Below are positions 7,818 through 15,779 of a DNA stretch of 17,667 bases, piece after piece. The stretch is taken from the NCBI GenBank assembly GCA_030590525.1, contig JAUUYI010000009.1, positions 1-17,667 on the forward strand. The letters run 5' to 3'. Every line of letters starts with the position of its first letter. Within the stretch, counting starts at the first letter, position 1. Source of the stretch: Sedimenticola sp. Lineage in GTDB: Bacteria > Pseudomonadota > Gammaproteobacteria > Chromatiales > Chromatiaceae. The translations under genes were made by a program, and so were the position numbers. Under the pieces are notes generated by a model that saw only the letters and a list, made by a program, of their open reading frames with translations, was not told the DNA's origin and ran no database searches.

Positions 7818-9568
7818 CCCTTTCCTGTACCGGTATCGGTATCGGCACCAGCCGCGGGATCGCCATTGGCCAGGCCCACCTGCTGCAACGGGGACGCCGA
7901 TTGGAGCTGATGCCCAGGTACATCGACCGGGAAGAGGTGCCAGACGAGGTGGACCGCTTCCGCCAGGCGGTATCCGAGGCCCGGCGTCAGCTCAGGTCGG
8001 CGCAGAAAAAGATACCGGCGAGCACCCCCTCTGATATCGTTGCTTTCATCGACACCCACCTGCTGATGTTGAATGATGCAGCGCTGGTGGAAGTACCGAT
8101 CAACCGAATCCGCGAGCAAAGCTGCAGCGCTGAGTGGGCACTGCAGATCCAGCGTAACGAGCTGGCACAAGTGTTTGATGCCATGGAAGACCCCTATCTG
8201 CGCACCCGCAAAGATGACGTGGATCACGTAGTCAACCGGATTCAGCAGCGCCTGCTGCAGTTGGATGAGAATGAGCAGGAAGAGCTTGAGGGCAAGATCA
8301 TCGTGGCCCAGGACCTTACGCCGGCCGACGCCATTCTGATGCGCCACCGGGGCATCACCGCTTTCATCACCGAATATGGCGGACCCATGTCCCACACCGC
8401 CATCCTTGCCCGCAGCCTGGGGATCCCAGCAGTAGTGGGGGTACGTCACGCCACACACTGCCTGCGCCACGGAGAGCAGTTGATCGTCGATGGCGAGCAG
8501 GGCGTGGTGCTGGCCGCAGTGGACGACGACACTCTCAGCTACTACCGCTCCCGGATAGAAGCGGCACGACTGCAAACGGCAGAACTGCGCCGATTGATCG
8601 GGCAGCCGGCGGCCACCCGGGACGGCCGGACGATCCGGCTGATGGCCAACATCGAACTGCCGGAAGACATAGAGAGCACCCGTTCTCTGGGTGCAGACGG
8701 GGTGGGGCTTTACCGCACAGAATACCTCTACATGAATCGAAGCACTCCCCCGGACGAGGAGGAGCATTATCGGGCCTATCTGGAGGTAGTGCAGGGACTG
8801 GATGGCATCCCGGTTACGATACGCACCCTCGACCTGGGGGTGGACAAGCAGATCGACGGCGCCTACGCCCGGGACGAGCAGGTCTGCAACCCCGCCCTGG
8901 GACTGCGGGCCATCCGACTCTGCTTGAAAGAACCCCGGCTGTTCCTGCCACAGTTACGGGCCATCCTCCGGGTAGCCGCCGCGGGACCAGTGCGTATCAT
9001 GATCCCCATGCTCTCCACACTGCAAGAGGTATACCAGCTTAAAGAGCTGATCGAGCAGACCAAAGCCTCCCTGGCCCGGGACGGGCTGCCGTTCGATCCG
9101 ATGATCCAGATCGGTGGCATGATCGAGGTCCCGGCTGCCGCCCTCTCGGCTGATGCCTTCGCCCGGGAACTCGACTTTCTATCGATTGGCACCAATGACC
9201 TCATCCAATATACTCTGGCCATCGATCGCATCGACGACGAGGTGAACTATCTGTACGACCCACTGCACCCTTCTGTGCTGCGTCTGATCCAGATGGTCAT
9301 AGATGCGGGACGGCGCCAGAAAATACCGGTCAGTATGTGCGGTGAGATGGCGGGTGACCCGCACTATATCCCGCTGCTGCTGGGGATGGGCCTTACCGAG
9401 TTGAGTATGCAGCCCGGCGCTCTACTGGAGGCGAAACGCACCCTGCGCGGCCTGAATGCAGACGGCTTGATCCGGCAGGTGGGTGAGCTGATGCCTTCTA
9501 TCGATGATCCGGAGAGCACAGATCGGTTGTCCTGGCTCATCCGAACCTCCTTGGAGCCTGCCCCATGA
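7814..9568 (+). CDS. ptsI: Phosphoenolpyruvate-protein phosphotransferase (enzyme I)
   Basis: Enzyme I takes phosphate from phosphoenolpyruvate and gives it to HPr. The protein has 584 residues (E. coli PtsI 575) in the classical form: an HPr-binding N-terminal domain (TGIGIGTSRGIAIGQA start), the swivelling phosphohistidine domain with His194 in GGPMSHTAILARSLG, and the C-terminal PEP-binding barrel with MCGEMAGDP holding the catalytic Cys. There is no N-terminal GAF domain, so it is not the PtsP (EI-Ntr) type that usually serves PtsN in enterobacteria. The start is GTG 7814, overlapping the ptsH stop, behind GGGGAGGAGG. No sugar EIIB or EIIC genes are nearby, which suggests a regulatory PTS. 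Confidence 0.96.
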   Translation: MTLSCTGIGIGTSRGIAIGQAHLLQRGRRLELMPRYIDREEVPDEVDRFRQAVSEARRQLRSAQKKIPASTPSDIVAFIDTHLLMLNDAALVEVPINRIREQSCSAEWALQIQRNELAQVFDAMEDPYLRTRKDDVDHVVNRIQQRLLQLDENEQEELEGKIIVAQDLTPADAILMRHRGITAFITEYGGPMSHTAILARSLGIPAVVGVRHATHCLRHGEQLIVDGEQGVVLAAVDDDTLSYYRSRIEAARLQTAELRRLIGQPAATRDGRTIRLMANIELPEDIESTRSLGADGVGLYRTEYLYMNRSTPPDEEEHYRAYLEVVQGLDGIPVTIRTLDLGVDKQIDGAYARDEQVCNPALGLRAIRLCLKEPRLFLPQLRAILRVAAAGPVRIMIPMLSTLQEVYQLKELIEQTKASLARDGLPFDPMIQIGGMIEVPAAALSADAFARELDFLSIGTNDLIQYTLAIDRIDDEVNYLYDPLHPSVLRLIQMVIDAGRRQKIPVSMCGEMAGDPHYIPLLLGMGLTELSMQPGALLEAKRTLRGLNADGLIRQVGELMPSIDDPESTDRLSWLIRTSLEPAP

Positions 9569-10488
9569 AGGCACTGCTAGAGGCAAAGAGGCTCCGGCGC
9601 CGGTTTGGTCGCTCCCAGGTGGTCCGCGATGTCAGCTTCAAACTGCATCAAGGCGAGGTCCTCGCTTTTCTGGGCCCCAACGGGGCGGGAAAATCCACTA
9701 CCATGCGCATGCTCAGCGGGACCCTGGCACCCACCGAGGGACGGGTGCTGATCGCCGGCATCGATCCCTTGGAACAACCGCTCAGGGCCAAGGCGCTGCT
9801 CGGCTATCTGCCTGAAAATCCGCCGTTATATAACCAGCTGACAGTGGATGAGTACCTGAATTTCTGTGCCCGCCTCAGGGCCATCCCCCGGCGAGGCAGG
9901 AAGAGTGCCCTGGCTCGGAGCAAGGCCCGCTGTGGACTGGAACAAGTGGGACGGCGGCTGATCGCCAACTTGTCGAAGGGATACCGGCAGCGGGTCGGGA
10001 TCGCCCAGGCCATCATCCACGAACCCAGAATAGTAATCCTGGACGAGCCCACCAGCGGCCTGGACCCGAACCAGATCCAGGATATTCGGCAACTGATTCG
10101 GGAACTGGGGAGTGAGCGGGGCGTGATTCTCTCCACTCACATCCTGCCAGAGGTGCAGGCGGTGTGCGACCGGGTGATGATACTGAACCAGGGGCAACTG
10201 GTTTTTTCGGGCAATCTTTCAGAGCTGCACCCGCAGGAGAAGAGTTCCCTGATCATCCAACTCGACAACCCACCAGAGACAGAACTGCTGGGGAAGCTAC
10301 CCGGAGTGACCCGGGTGGATCTCCTTGAGGGAAAGCGTTACCGCCTGCAACTGGGGAGGGGGACCGATCACGGGATTATCGCGGAACATATCGTCCGCCA
10401 CGGCTGGATACTGCAGGCACTCTGCCCGGAGCAACAAGGCCTGGAGCAGATATTCACCCGTCTCACCACCGGTGAGGGGCCAGCATGA
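9565..10488 (+). CDS. ABC-2 type transporter ATPase, GldA-like
   Basis: This 307-residue ATPase powers the membrane proteins encoded next. The Walker A motif GPNGAGKST is at residues 37-45, the signature is LSKGYRQRVGIAQAI (the LSKG variant is common in ABC-2 ATPases), Walker B is IVILDEPTSGLDP, and the switch is STHILPE. A C-terminal extension of about 85 residues follows the nucleotide-binding domain, as in GldA-like and drug/gliding-type subunits. The ATG overlaps the ptsI stop, and its own stop overlaps the permease. The substrate is unknown; GldA homologues outside Bacteroidetes are not linked to gliding. Family assignment is strong, function unassigned. Confidence 0.9.
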   Translation: MKALLEAKRLRRRFGRSQVVRDVSFKLHQGEVLAFLGPNGAGKSTTMRMLSGTLAPTEGRVLIAGIDPLEQPLRAKALLGYLPENPPLYNQLTVDEYLNFCARLRAIPRRGRKSALARSKARCGLEQVGRRLIANLSKGYRQRVGIAQAIIHEPRIVILDEPTSGLDPNQIQDIRQLIRELGSERGVILSTHILPEVQAVCDRVMILNQGQLVFSGNLSELHPQEKSSLIIQLDNPPETELLGKLPGVTRVDLLEGKRYRLQLGRGTDHGIIAEHIVRHGWILQALCPEQQGLEQIFTRLTTGEGPA

Positions 10489-11228
10489 TCCTCAGCATCG
10501 CCGGAAAAGAGTTGAGAAGCCTGTTCCTCTCGCCACTGGCCTGGGGTCTGATGGCGGTGATGCAACTGCTGCTGGCCTGGCTGTTCCTGCTGCAGCTGGA
10601 GGCGTTCATACAGCTGCAGCCCCGCCTGGTAAGCCTGGAGAACCCACCGGGCCTGACCGATCTGGTGGTGATCCCGCTGTTCGACTCCGCTGCGGTGATC
10701 CTGATGCTGCTGGTGCCACTATTGAGCATGGGTCTGTTCAGCCGGGAATATCAGAGCGGCACCTTTGGACTTCTACTCTCCTCTCCCGTCACCATGACCT
10801 GCATCGTATTCGGCAAATTTCTGGCGCTGCTGGTGGTGGCCGGCCTGATGCTACTGCTGGTGGCCATGATGCCTCTATCGCTGCTGCTCGGGGGCAACCT
10901 GGATCTGGGCACCTTGGCGGCGGGCCTGCTCGGACTCTCACTGATGGTCGCCTCCTACGCCGCATTAGGCCTGTTCCTCTCCAGCCTCACCCGGCAACCA
11001 GCGGTAGCGGCAGTGAGCAGTTACGGCCTGCTGCTACTGCTCTGGATCATCAACATGACCGGTGGCAAGAGTGAGGGAGTATTCCTGCAGCTCGCCATCT
11101 CCAGCCACTTCCACCGCCTGTTGCAGGGTCTGGTGGATAGCGCAGACCTGGTCTATTTTCTCCTGTTGATCGGCACCAGCCTGGCCCTCACTATCCATCG
11201 GCTCGAACGGCTGCGTCACGACGGATGA
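10485..11228 (+). CDS. ABC-2 type transporter permease, GldF-like
   Basis: This 247-residue, very hydrophobic protein has about six membrane segments, in the usual ABC-2 permease pattern. Features include an initial MILSIAGKELRSLFLSPLAW segment, a periplasmic stretch (LQPRLVSLENPPGLTDLV), and the conserved MGLFSREYQSGTFGLLLSSPV block before the third helix, where ABC-2 permeases contact their ATPase. The start lies in a 4-base overlap with the ATPase gene, and the next gene starts 4 bases after its stop. It presumably forms the membrane channel of the three-gene system. Substrate unknown. Confidence 0.9.
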   Translation: MILSIAGKELRSLFLSPLAWGLMAVMQLLLAWLFLLQLEAFIQLQPRLVSLENPPGLTDLVVIPLFDSAAVILMLLVPLLSMGLFSREYQSGTFGLLLSSPVTMTCIVFGKFLALLVVAGLMLLLVAMMPLSLLLGGNLDLGTLAAGLLGLSLMVASYAALGLFLSSLTRQPAVAAVSSYGLLLLLWIINMTGGKSEGVFLQLAISSHFHRLLQGLVDSADLVYFLLLIGTSLALTIHRLERLRHDG

Positions 11229-11232
11229 GAAT

Positions 11233-12579
11233 ATGAAAGGCAGCGTTCTTCTGGCAGTGTTGAGCCGGGGCCGGGAGCTCATCTTCTACCTGCTGCTGGC
11301 CACTGCCGTCACTCTGGCCGGCTGGCTCAGCAGCCACCACCACTGGGCCTGGGACTGGTCTGACAATGCCCGCAACAGCCTGAGTGAGAGCAGTCAGCGA
11401 CTGCTGCAACTGCTGGAAGCATCCCTCAAAATCACCTCCTTTGCCCCCGAAAACCCGGCCTTGCGGCAGCAGATCAGGGATATCGTGGCACGTTACCAGC
11501 GTTATCGCCCGGATATACGGCTGGCGTTCGTCAACCCGGCCCGGCAACCGACCCTGACCCGGGAACTGGGTATCCGGGTGATGGGGGAACTGCGACTGGA
11601 GTACCAGGGGCGCAGCGAAAATCTTCGTCAATTGGATGAACAGCATCTGAGCAATGCCATCCAGCGACTGCTGCAGCGGGGCGAGCGCTGGATTGTCGCC
11701 ATCGAAGGCCATGGTGAACGTAAACTCAGCGGCCAGGCCAACTTCGATCTGGGGGGATTCGGGGCGGAGTTGCAGCGCAAGGGATATCGGTTGCAGAGCC
11801 AGGATTTGAGCACTGCACCGGTAATCCCGGACAACACCGGGCTGCTGCTGATTGCCGGTCCGCAGACCGACTACCTGCCCGACGAGGTGACCCTGATCCG
11901 GGATTACCTGAAGCGCGGTGGCAACCTGCTATGGCTGAGGGACCCGGGAGAATCCCACGGGCTCGAATCCCTGGAGCAGGCCACCGGAGTGACGCACCTC
12001 CCGGGGATCATCGTGGACGCCAATGGGGCAAGGGTGGGACTGGACGACCCCACTGTCGCACTGGTGACCCGCTATCCCGACCACCCGGCAGTTCTGGGGT
12101 TCGATCTGATCACCCTCTTCCCCCGTGCGGAAGGGCTGGAGGTAGCGGCCCCTGCAGGGTGGGAAGTCACCTCCCTGCTCGCTACCCTGCCCCGTACCTG
12201 GAACGAGACCGGGCCGGTAGAGGGCGAGGTGACACGGGATCCGGCACAGGGTGAGATGGCGGGTCCGTTGGCTATCGGCATCGCGCTCACGAGAATCCGG
12301 GGGGGCCAGGAACAGCGGCTGCTAGTCACCGGTGACGGTGACTTTCTCTCCAACGCCTTCCTGGGCAACGGCGGCAATCTGGCGCTGGGACTGAAACTGA
12401 TTCGCTGGCTGACGGGTGACGACCGGCTGCTCGAGATCCCCGCCAGCACCAGTCACGACCTGGTCCTGGACTTCTCCCCCACCCTGGGCATAATCATCGG
12501 CCTGGGCCTGCTGCTGGCACTGCCACTATTGCTGGCGGGTACCGGCCTGCTGATCTGGTGGCGCCGCCACAGGCTGTGA
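11233..12579 (+). CDS. GldG-like ABC transporter auxiliary protein
   Basis: The 448-residue protein is anchored at both ends: one N-terminal membrane helix (about residues 13-32) and one near the C-terminus (about 418-442, Leu/Gly-rich, ending IWWRRHRL). Most of the chain is therefore probably periplasmic. The interior has the GldG/ABC-auxiliary pattern, including FVNPARQP, AIEGHGERKL, the stretch TGLLLIAGPQTDYLPDEVTLIRDY, and LLVTGDGDFLSNAFLGNGGN near the end. Such proteins accompany GldA/GldF-like pairs in many proteobacteria and are thought to be extracytoplasmic partners. The DUF4340 gene often found next in such clusters is not present; a palindrome and repeats follow. Function unknown. 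Confidence 0.85.
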   Translation: MKGSVLLAVLSRGRELIFYLLLATAVTLAGWLSSHHHWAWDWSDNARNSLSESSQRLLQLLEASLKITSFAPENPALRQQIRDIVARYQRYRPDIRLAFVNPARQPTLTRELGIRVMGELRLEYQGRSENLRQLDEQHLSNAIQRLLQRGERWIVAIEGHGERKLSGQANFDLGGFGAELQRKGYRLQSQDLSTAPVIPDNTGLLLIAGPQTDYLPDEVTLIRDYLKRGGNLLWLRDPGESHGLESLEQATGVTHLPGIIVDANGARVGLDDPTVALVTRYPDHPAVLGFDLITLFPRAEGLEVAAPAGWEVTSLLATLPRTWNETGPVEGEVTRDPAQGEMAGPLAIGIALTRIRGGQEQRLLVTGDGDFLSNAFLGNGGNLALGLKLIRWLTGDDRLLEIPASTSHDLVLDFSPTLGIIIGLGLLLALPLLLAGTGLLIWWRRHRL

Positions 12580-12581
12580 AA

Positions 12582-12601
12582 CTGGAGCACGAGTGCTCCA
12601 G
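12582..12601 (+). terminator. Perfect palindrome, probable operon terminator
   Basis: A 9-base perfect stem (CTGGAGCAC at 12582-12590, GTGCTCCAG at 12593-12601) begins 3 bases after the stop of the GldG-like gene. There is no strong T tract after it, only CCAGGTTATATT, so it may be a weak or factor-assisted terminator, or an mRNA 3'-end stabiliser. Its position at the end of the long operon supports a transcript-end role. Confidence 0.55.
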
Positions 12602-12619
12602 CCAGGTTATATTGATGGA

Positions 12620-12656
12620 GTACGTAGGGCTCGCGAAACAATAACTCCCTGTTTTG
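12620..12656. repeat. Left arm of 37-base inverted repeat flanking CNNM genes
   Basis: This segment matches the reverse complement of 15780-15816 over 37 bases with 2 mismatches (12624-12625); 31 bases (12626-12656) are exact. Identity stops at 12657, just before where the IS-end-like 16-mer would continue, so this copy has lost most of it. Both copies, read in one frame, encode RARETITPCF, which shows they are the same repeat and is not evidence of a protein. Confidence 0.8.
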
Positions 12657-12673
12657 GGACCCCGATCCATGCC

Positions 12674-12723
12674 GAACAGGATGTTCAAATGCCGTGTAGC
12701 ACAGGGATGTGCGAGAACGGCCC
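12674..12723. repeat. Degenerate inverted copy of the adjacent hairpin repeat
   Basis: Short blocks here are reverse complements of the tandem 50-base units that follow: AAATGCCG at 12687-12694 against CGGCATTT at 12759-12766, and CACAGGGATGTG at 12700-12711 against CACATCCCTGTG at 12769-12780. A local hairpin GAACA/TGTTC is at 12674-12678 and 12682-12686. With the downstream units it can form a long imperfect stem. It looks like one half of a palindromic intergenic repeat family. Confidence 0.5.
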
Positions 12724-12735
12724 CCGTCTGGCGGG

Positions 12736-12785
12736 CCGGTTCATGTTCCTGACGGAACCGGCATTTCCCACATCCCTGTGGGTCA
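12736..12785. repeat. 50-base tandem repeat, unit 1
   Basis: First of two identical 50-base units. Each holds two hairpins: CCGGTTC/GAACCGG (12736-12742 and 12755-12761) and CCCACA/TGTGGG (12767-12772 and 12777-12782, loop TCCC). The exact duplication suggests recent tandem amplification. On the minus strand these hairpins lie downstream of the CNNM genes and might help end that transcript. Confidence 0.85.
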
Positions 12786-12835
12786 CCGGTTCATGTTCCT
12801 GACGGAACCGGCATTTCCCACATCCCTGTGGGTCA
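12786..12835. repeat. 50-base tandem repeat, unit 2
   Basis: Second copy, identical to unit 1 over all 50 bases and matching for one more base at 12836. It repeats both hairpins, with CCGGTTC at 12786-12792 and CCCACA/TGTGGG at 12817-12822 and 12827-12832. Divergence begins at 12837. Confidence 0.85.
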
Positions 12836-12859
12836 CGTTGCGAAAACCGGGAAGATAAA

Positions 12860-12883
12860 GAATATTCCTACGTTGTAATATTC
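12860..12883 (-). terminator. Possible terminator hairpin after the CNNM genes
   Basis: A 7-base stem, GAATATT at 12860-12866 and AATATTC at 12877-12883, with a 10-base loop, lies 11 bases beyond the end of the minus-strand CNNM operon. It is AT-rich and thus weak, with no long T run, so the call is tentative. The GC-rich hairpins of the 50-base units come next in the same direction. Confidence 0.3.
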
Positions 12884-12893
12884 TCCTGAATAT

Positions 12894-14153
12894 CTACAAT
12901 CGCTCCACCTGAACTTTGATCACCGACCGGGCATCCGCCTCCAATACGGTTAGACGGTAATCCTGTTCCTCAACAAAATCACCTTTCTCTGGAATGTGAC
13001 GCAAGCGGCTGATAATCAGCCCACCGATGGTGTGAGCCTCGGTAACCGGAAACTCGGCATAAAGGATGTCGTTGACTTCAGAGATCGGCATCCGGCCGCT
13101 CATCAGGTGGATATTCTCATCCTGTTGTTCGATGTAGATCTTGCGTTTGGGATGATACTCATCGAAGTCATAACCCACATCGATCTCCCCCACCACCTCT
13201 TCGAATACGTCCTCCATGGTGAGGATGCCAATCGCAGAGCCAAACTCGTCAACCACCACCGCCAGGTGATCCTCCCGCGCCTGGAGCTTGGGCAGGGCGC
13301 GGTCGATGGTCGATTTTGGAGAGAGGTAGAGGGCCGGGCTCATATAGTCATCGATCGACTTCTCCTTGATGTCAGGAGTCATAAGATCCCAGGTACTCAG
13401 GGTGAGGATTTCCTTCACGTTGGTAATATTCCCGCGATAGACCGGCAGGCGATTGTAGCCGTGCTTGGTTACCGTACGCATCGCCTCCTTCATGTTCCGC
13501 GTTTCATTGAAACCGACCACATCGGCCAGGGGTATCATCGCTTCGCCCACCGTGGTATCTGCGAAGCGGATGATTCTACGAATACGCTTTCGGTCAATCC
13601 TGGAGGGATCGGAAGTGCTTTCCGAGATATCCAGCAGAACCCGGAACTCCTCCCGGGTAATATACATATTCTGGGGTACACTGCCGCCACCGACGATACG
13701 GGTAATAAATCGCGCCACCCAACTGAAGATAAAAATCACCGGATAGAAAAGATAGGAGAAGAAACGCAGTACATAGATCAGACGACTCACCAGGGTGTCG
13801 GCCTTCTGCTGAAAGATACTCTTAGGCACCACTTCACCCAATATCAACAGCACCGGCGTCAACACGATAATAGAGATCAGATCACCTTGGGCACCGAACA
13901 GATCGATGAATATCAACGTACCTAGGGTGGATATGGTCACAGTGGCAATATTGGTTCCAACCAAAGTGGTACCCAAAATGACATCAGGGCGCTTGAAAAG
14001 CTGCAGCACCAGACGCGCTCCACTGTTGCCAAGTTTCGCCTGATGGCGCAGCTTCAGCTTGTCCGAATTGACCATGGCGATCTCGGACCCCGAAAAGAAA
14101 CCCTTCAGCAGAAGGAAAAACAGGATGAGCAGCAGTTCAAGTATCCATTCCAT
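12894..14153 (-). CDS. CNNM/CorC-family membrane protein (DUF21-CBS-CorC_HlyC), second gene
   Basis: This 419-residue inner-membrane protein belongs to the CNNM/CorB family (HlyC/CorC), whose studied members move or sense Mg2+. The first about 190 residues form the DUF21 membrane domain, with a GFFSGSEIAMVNSDK motif after helix 1. A CBS pair follows at about residues 200-330, ending in VVVDEFGSAIGILTMEDVFEEVVGEID. A C-terminal CorC_HlyC domain starts near MSGRMPISEVND and ends KVQVERL. The start ATG shares one base with the stop of the upstream paralogue (TAATG), behind GAGGAGGG. Mg2+ export is the likely role by family; the ion is not determined here. Confidence 0.92.
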   Translation of the reverse strand: MEWILELLLILFFLLLKGFFSGSEIAMVNSDKLKLRHQAKLGNSGARLVLQLFKRPDVILGTTLVGTNIATVTISTLGTLIFIDLFGAQGDLISIIVLTPVLLILGEVVPKSIFQQKADTLVSRLIYVLRFFSYLFYPVIFIFSWVARFITRIVGGGSVPQNMYITREEFRVLLDISESTSDPSRIDRKRIRRIIRFADTTVGEAMIPLADVVGFNETRNMKEAMRTVTKHGYNRLPVYRGNITNVKEILTLSTWDLMTPDIKEKSIDDYMSPALYLSPKSTIDRALPKLQAREDHLAVVVDEFGSAIGILTMEDVFEEVVGEIDVGYDFDEYHPKRKIYIEQQDENIHLMSGRMPISEVNDILYAEFPVTEAHTIGGLIISRLRHIPEKGDFVEEQDYRLTVLEADARSVIKVQVERL

Positions 14154-15598
14154 TATTTACCCTCCTCTGGTTTATGTGGCTTCTCTTCCACCACCTCTGC
14201 TGTAGCCTGTGCTTCCTGCGTCCCTTCATCTGCCTGTGCGGCCATCTTCTCTGAAGGTTGTTCCACTCTCTGTTTTTCCTTTACATCGCTGGCGATTAAC
14301 TTGCGCACCAGTAGCCGACTGATGCGTAGCCCCTTGATCTCCTTTGCGATAAACTCGTAACCCTCATGAACTACCCTGTCCTTTACCTTCGGCAACTTAT
14401 CGAATAGCCGGAATGCAACGCCGCCGATGGTTGTCATTACAGGATCATCGATGTCAAAGTTGGTCAGATTGTAGAAATCGGCCAGGCGCATGTCGCCAGG
14501 TACGATGTAACTGTTCTCGTCTTTTTCCTTGTAGTGCTCCTGTCCCACCATCTTCCCGGAGATCTCACCAAAGATGAACTTGAGCACATCCTTCATGGTG
14601 ACGATGCCCAATACCTCTCCATACTCACCGAGGATGATGGCAACACGGGTCTTGTGACGCTGGAAATAATCAAACATCTCATCCACCTTCTTGGTCGGGG
14701 GGACAAAATGGGCGGGTTTGAGCATCATTTCCAGAGTGACCTGGGATATGTCGCCACCGTCCCGGACCAGTTTCAGGATATCCTCGGAATGGATGAACCC
14801 AATGACATTGTCCCAATGCCCCTGGTAGACAGGAACCCGCGGATGGCGGAGCCGGCGAAACTCATCGATCAGTTCCGGGACCGGCAGGTTTGCATCCAAA
14901 AACAGGATGCGCGGGCCAGGCGTCATAATTCGGGAGATGTCCGTTTCGGCCGCCTCCAGCACATTGTCGATCAGCACCCGCTCGGTGGCATCGATGATGC
15001 CTGTCTCTTCCCCCTCTTCGAGCAGCGTTTTGAGTTCGTCAGGCTGAAGGATATTCTCTCTATCCACTGCATCACCCACGATAAGGGTGGTGATCCGGTC
15101 GGAGATAAAGCGCACTGCATCACGCAGAGGAGTGATAAAGAGTATCCAGCGGGGCAGTATGCGCGCAGTCAACCGGGTGGCGAATTTGATCGGGAAGCTG
15201 ACAGCCACGGTCTTTGGCGTCACCTCACCTATGAGCAGCAGCAGCGGCACCATGACAAGGATATTGAGCCAGCCCACATCTTCCGCGCCGAAGAGTATCA
15301 ACAGGATGCCGGTCATGTTGACCGCGGAGGCGATATTCACCAATTCGTTGCCGCAGAGGATCGAGATGATCAGCCGCCGGGGCTCATCCAGCATGGCGTG
15401 GATGCTCTCGGAATGTTTGTCACGGGACTGCCTGAGTTTCTGCAGGTCGATTCTGCTGAGGGAAAACAGGGCGGTCTCAGAGCCGGAAAAAACAGCTGAC
15501 GAGGCCAGCAGCATAACCTGTATGAGACCACGGATTACCAACTCCCAGTCTACGAAAGCAAGACCGAGCGAATCAAAAAAAACCCTCAGGCTGTCCAT
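14153..15598 (-). CDS. CNNM/CorC-family membrane protein (DUF21-CBS-CorC_HlyC), first gene
   Basis: This 481-residue paralogue of the next gene has the same layout: a DUF21 membrane domain (about residues 10-205, with SGSETALFSLSRIDLQKLR after helix 1), a CBS pair (about 220-345, with AIILGEYGEVLGIVTMKDVLKFIFGEI), and a CorC_HlyC domain (about 360-435). A Glu/Ala/Gln-rich tail of about 45 residues (ending KPEEGK) is not found in its partner. The ATG at 15598 is preferred because GAGGTG lies 5 bases upstream; the adjacent GTG at 15601 is the alternative. The tandem pair may form a mixed dimer through the CBS domains; that is inference. Confidence 0.92.
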   Translation of the reverse strand: MDSLRVFFDSLGLAFVDWELVIRGLIQVMLLASSAVFSGSETALFSLSRIDLQKLRQSRDKHSESIHAMLDEPRRLIISILCGNELVNIASAVNMTGILLILFGAEDVGWLNILVMVPLLLLIGEVTPKTVAVSFPIKFATRLTARILPRWILFITPLRDAVRFISDRITTLIVGDAVDRENILQPDELKTLLEEGEETGIIDATERVLIDNVLEAAETDISRIMTPGPRILFLDANLPVPELIDEFRRLRHPRVPVYQGHWDNVIGFIHSEDILKLVRDGGDISQVTLEMMLKPAHFVPPTKKVDEMFDYFQRHKTRVAIILGEYGEVLGIVTMKDVLKFIFGEISGKMVGQEHYKEKDENSYIVPGDMRLADFYNLTNFDIDDPVMTTIGGVAFRLFDKLPKVKDRVVHEGYEFIAKEIKGLRISRLLVRKLIASDVKEKQRVEQPSEKMAAQADEGTQEAQATAEVVEEKPHKPEEGK

Positions 15599-15601
15599 CA
15601 C

Positions 15602-15779
15602 TTCACCTCGGGAAAGGAGTCAGAAAGGCTTCCCTCAGACTCCGAATATCTATGCTATTGTGTGAGAAAAGTCTAACCGTCTAATACTAGCAAAAAAAGA
15701 GCCACAATAGTTGATCGACTCATCATAATTATTCAGTTGACTCAATCCTGATAAAAATCCGTTATATATGAGGCTCTTG
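15602..15779 (-). promoter_or_regulatory. AT-rich upstream region of the CNNM operon
   Basis: No gene is seen. The stretch is clearly more AT-rich than the neighbouring genes and must hold the promoter for the two minus-strand CNNM genes if they are transcribed alone. Several -10-like hexamers occur on the minus strand, but none has a convincing -35 box at the right distance. The IS-end-like GAGGCTCTTGCAAAAC begins at 15770. Confidence 0.35.

Noticed and set aside
7634..8767. 377-codon open frame on the minus strand opposite ptsH and ptsI
   Set aside because: The plus strand encodes clear HPr and enzyme I with catalytic residues; the opposite frame is a GC-rich shadow without family features.
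10325..11074. 249-codon plus-strand frame across the ABC ATPase and permease genes
   Set aside because: It overlaps two convincing genes in another frame, with Gly/Ala/Pro/Arg-rich composition typical of a shadow frame.
12593..12802. 69-codon plus-strand reading frame after the GldG-like gene
   Set aside because: It is made of the inverted-repeat arm and the hairpin repeats. Its only similarity is the RARETITPCF translation of the other arm, so it is repeat DNA and not a gene.
12736..12836. Possible CRISPR array
   Set aside because: The two 50-base units are directly adjacent with no spacer, and there are no cas genes; this is a simple tandem duplication.
12996..13925. 309-codon plus-strand frame opposite the second CNNM gene
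   Set aside because: Antisense of a well-supported CBS/CorC protein; rich in His, Asp and Gln without any recognisable motif.
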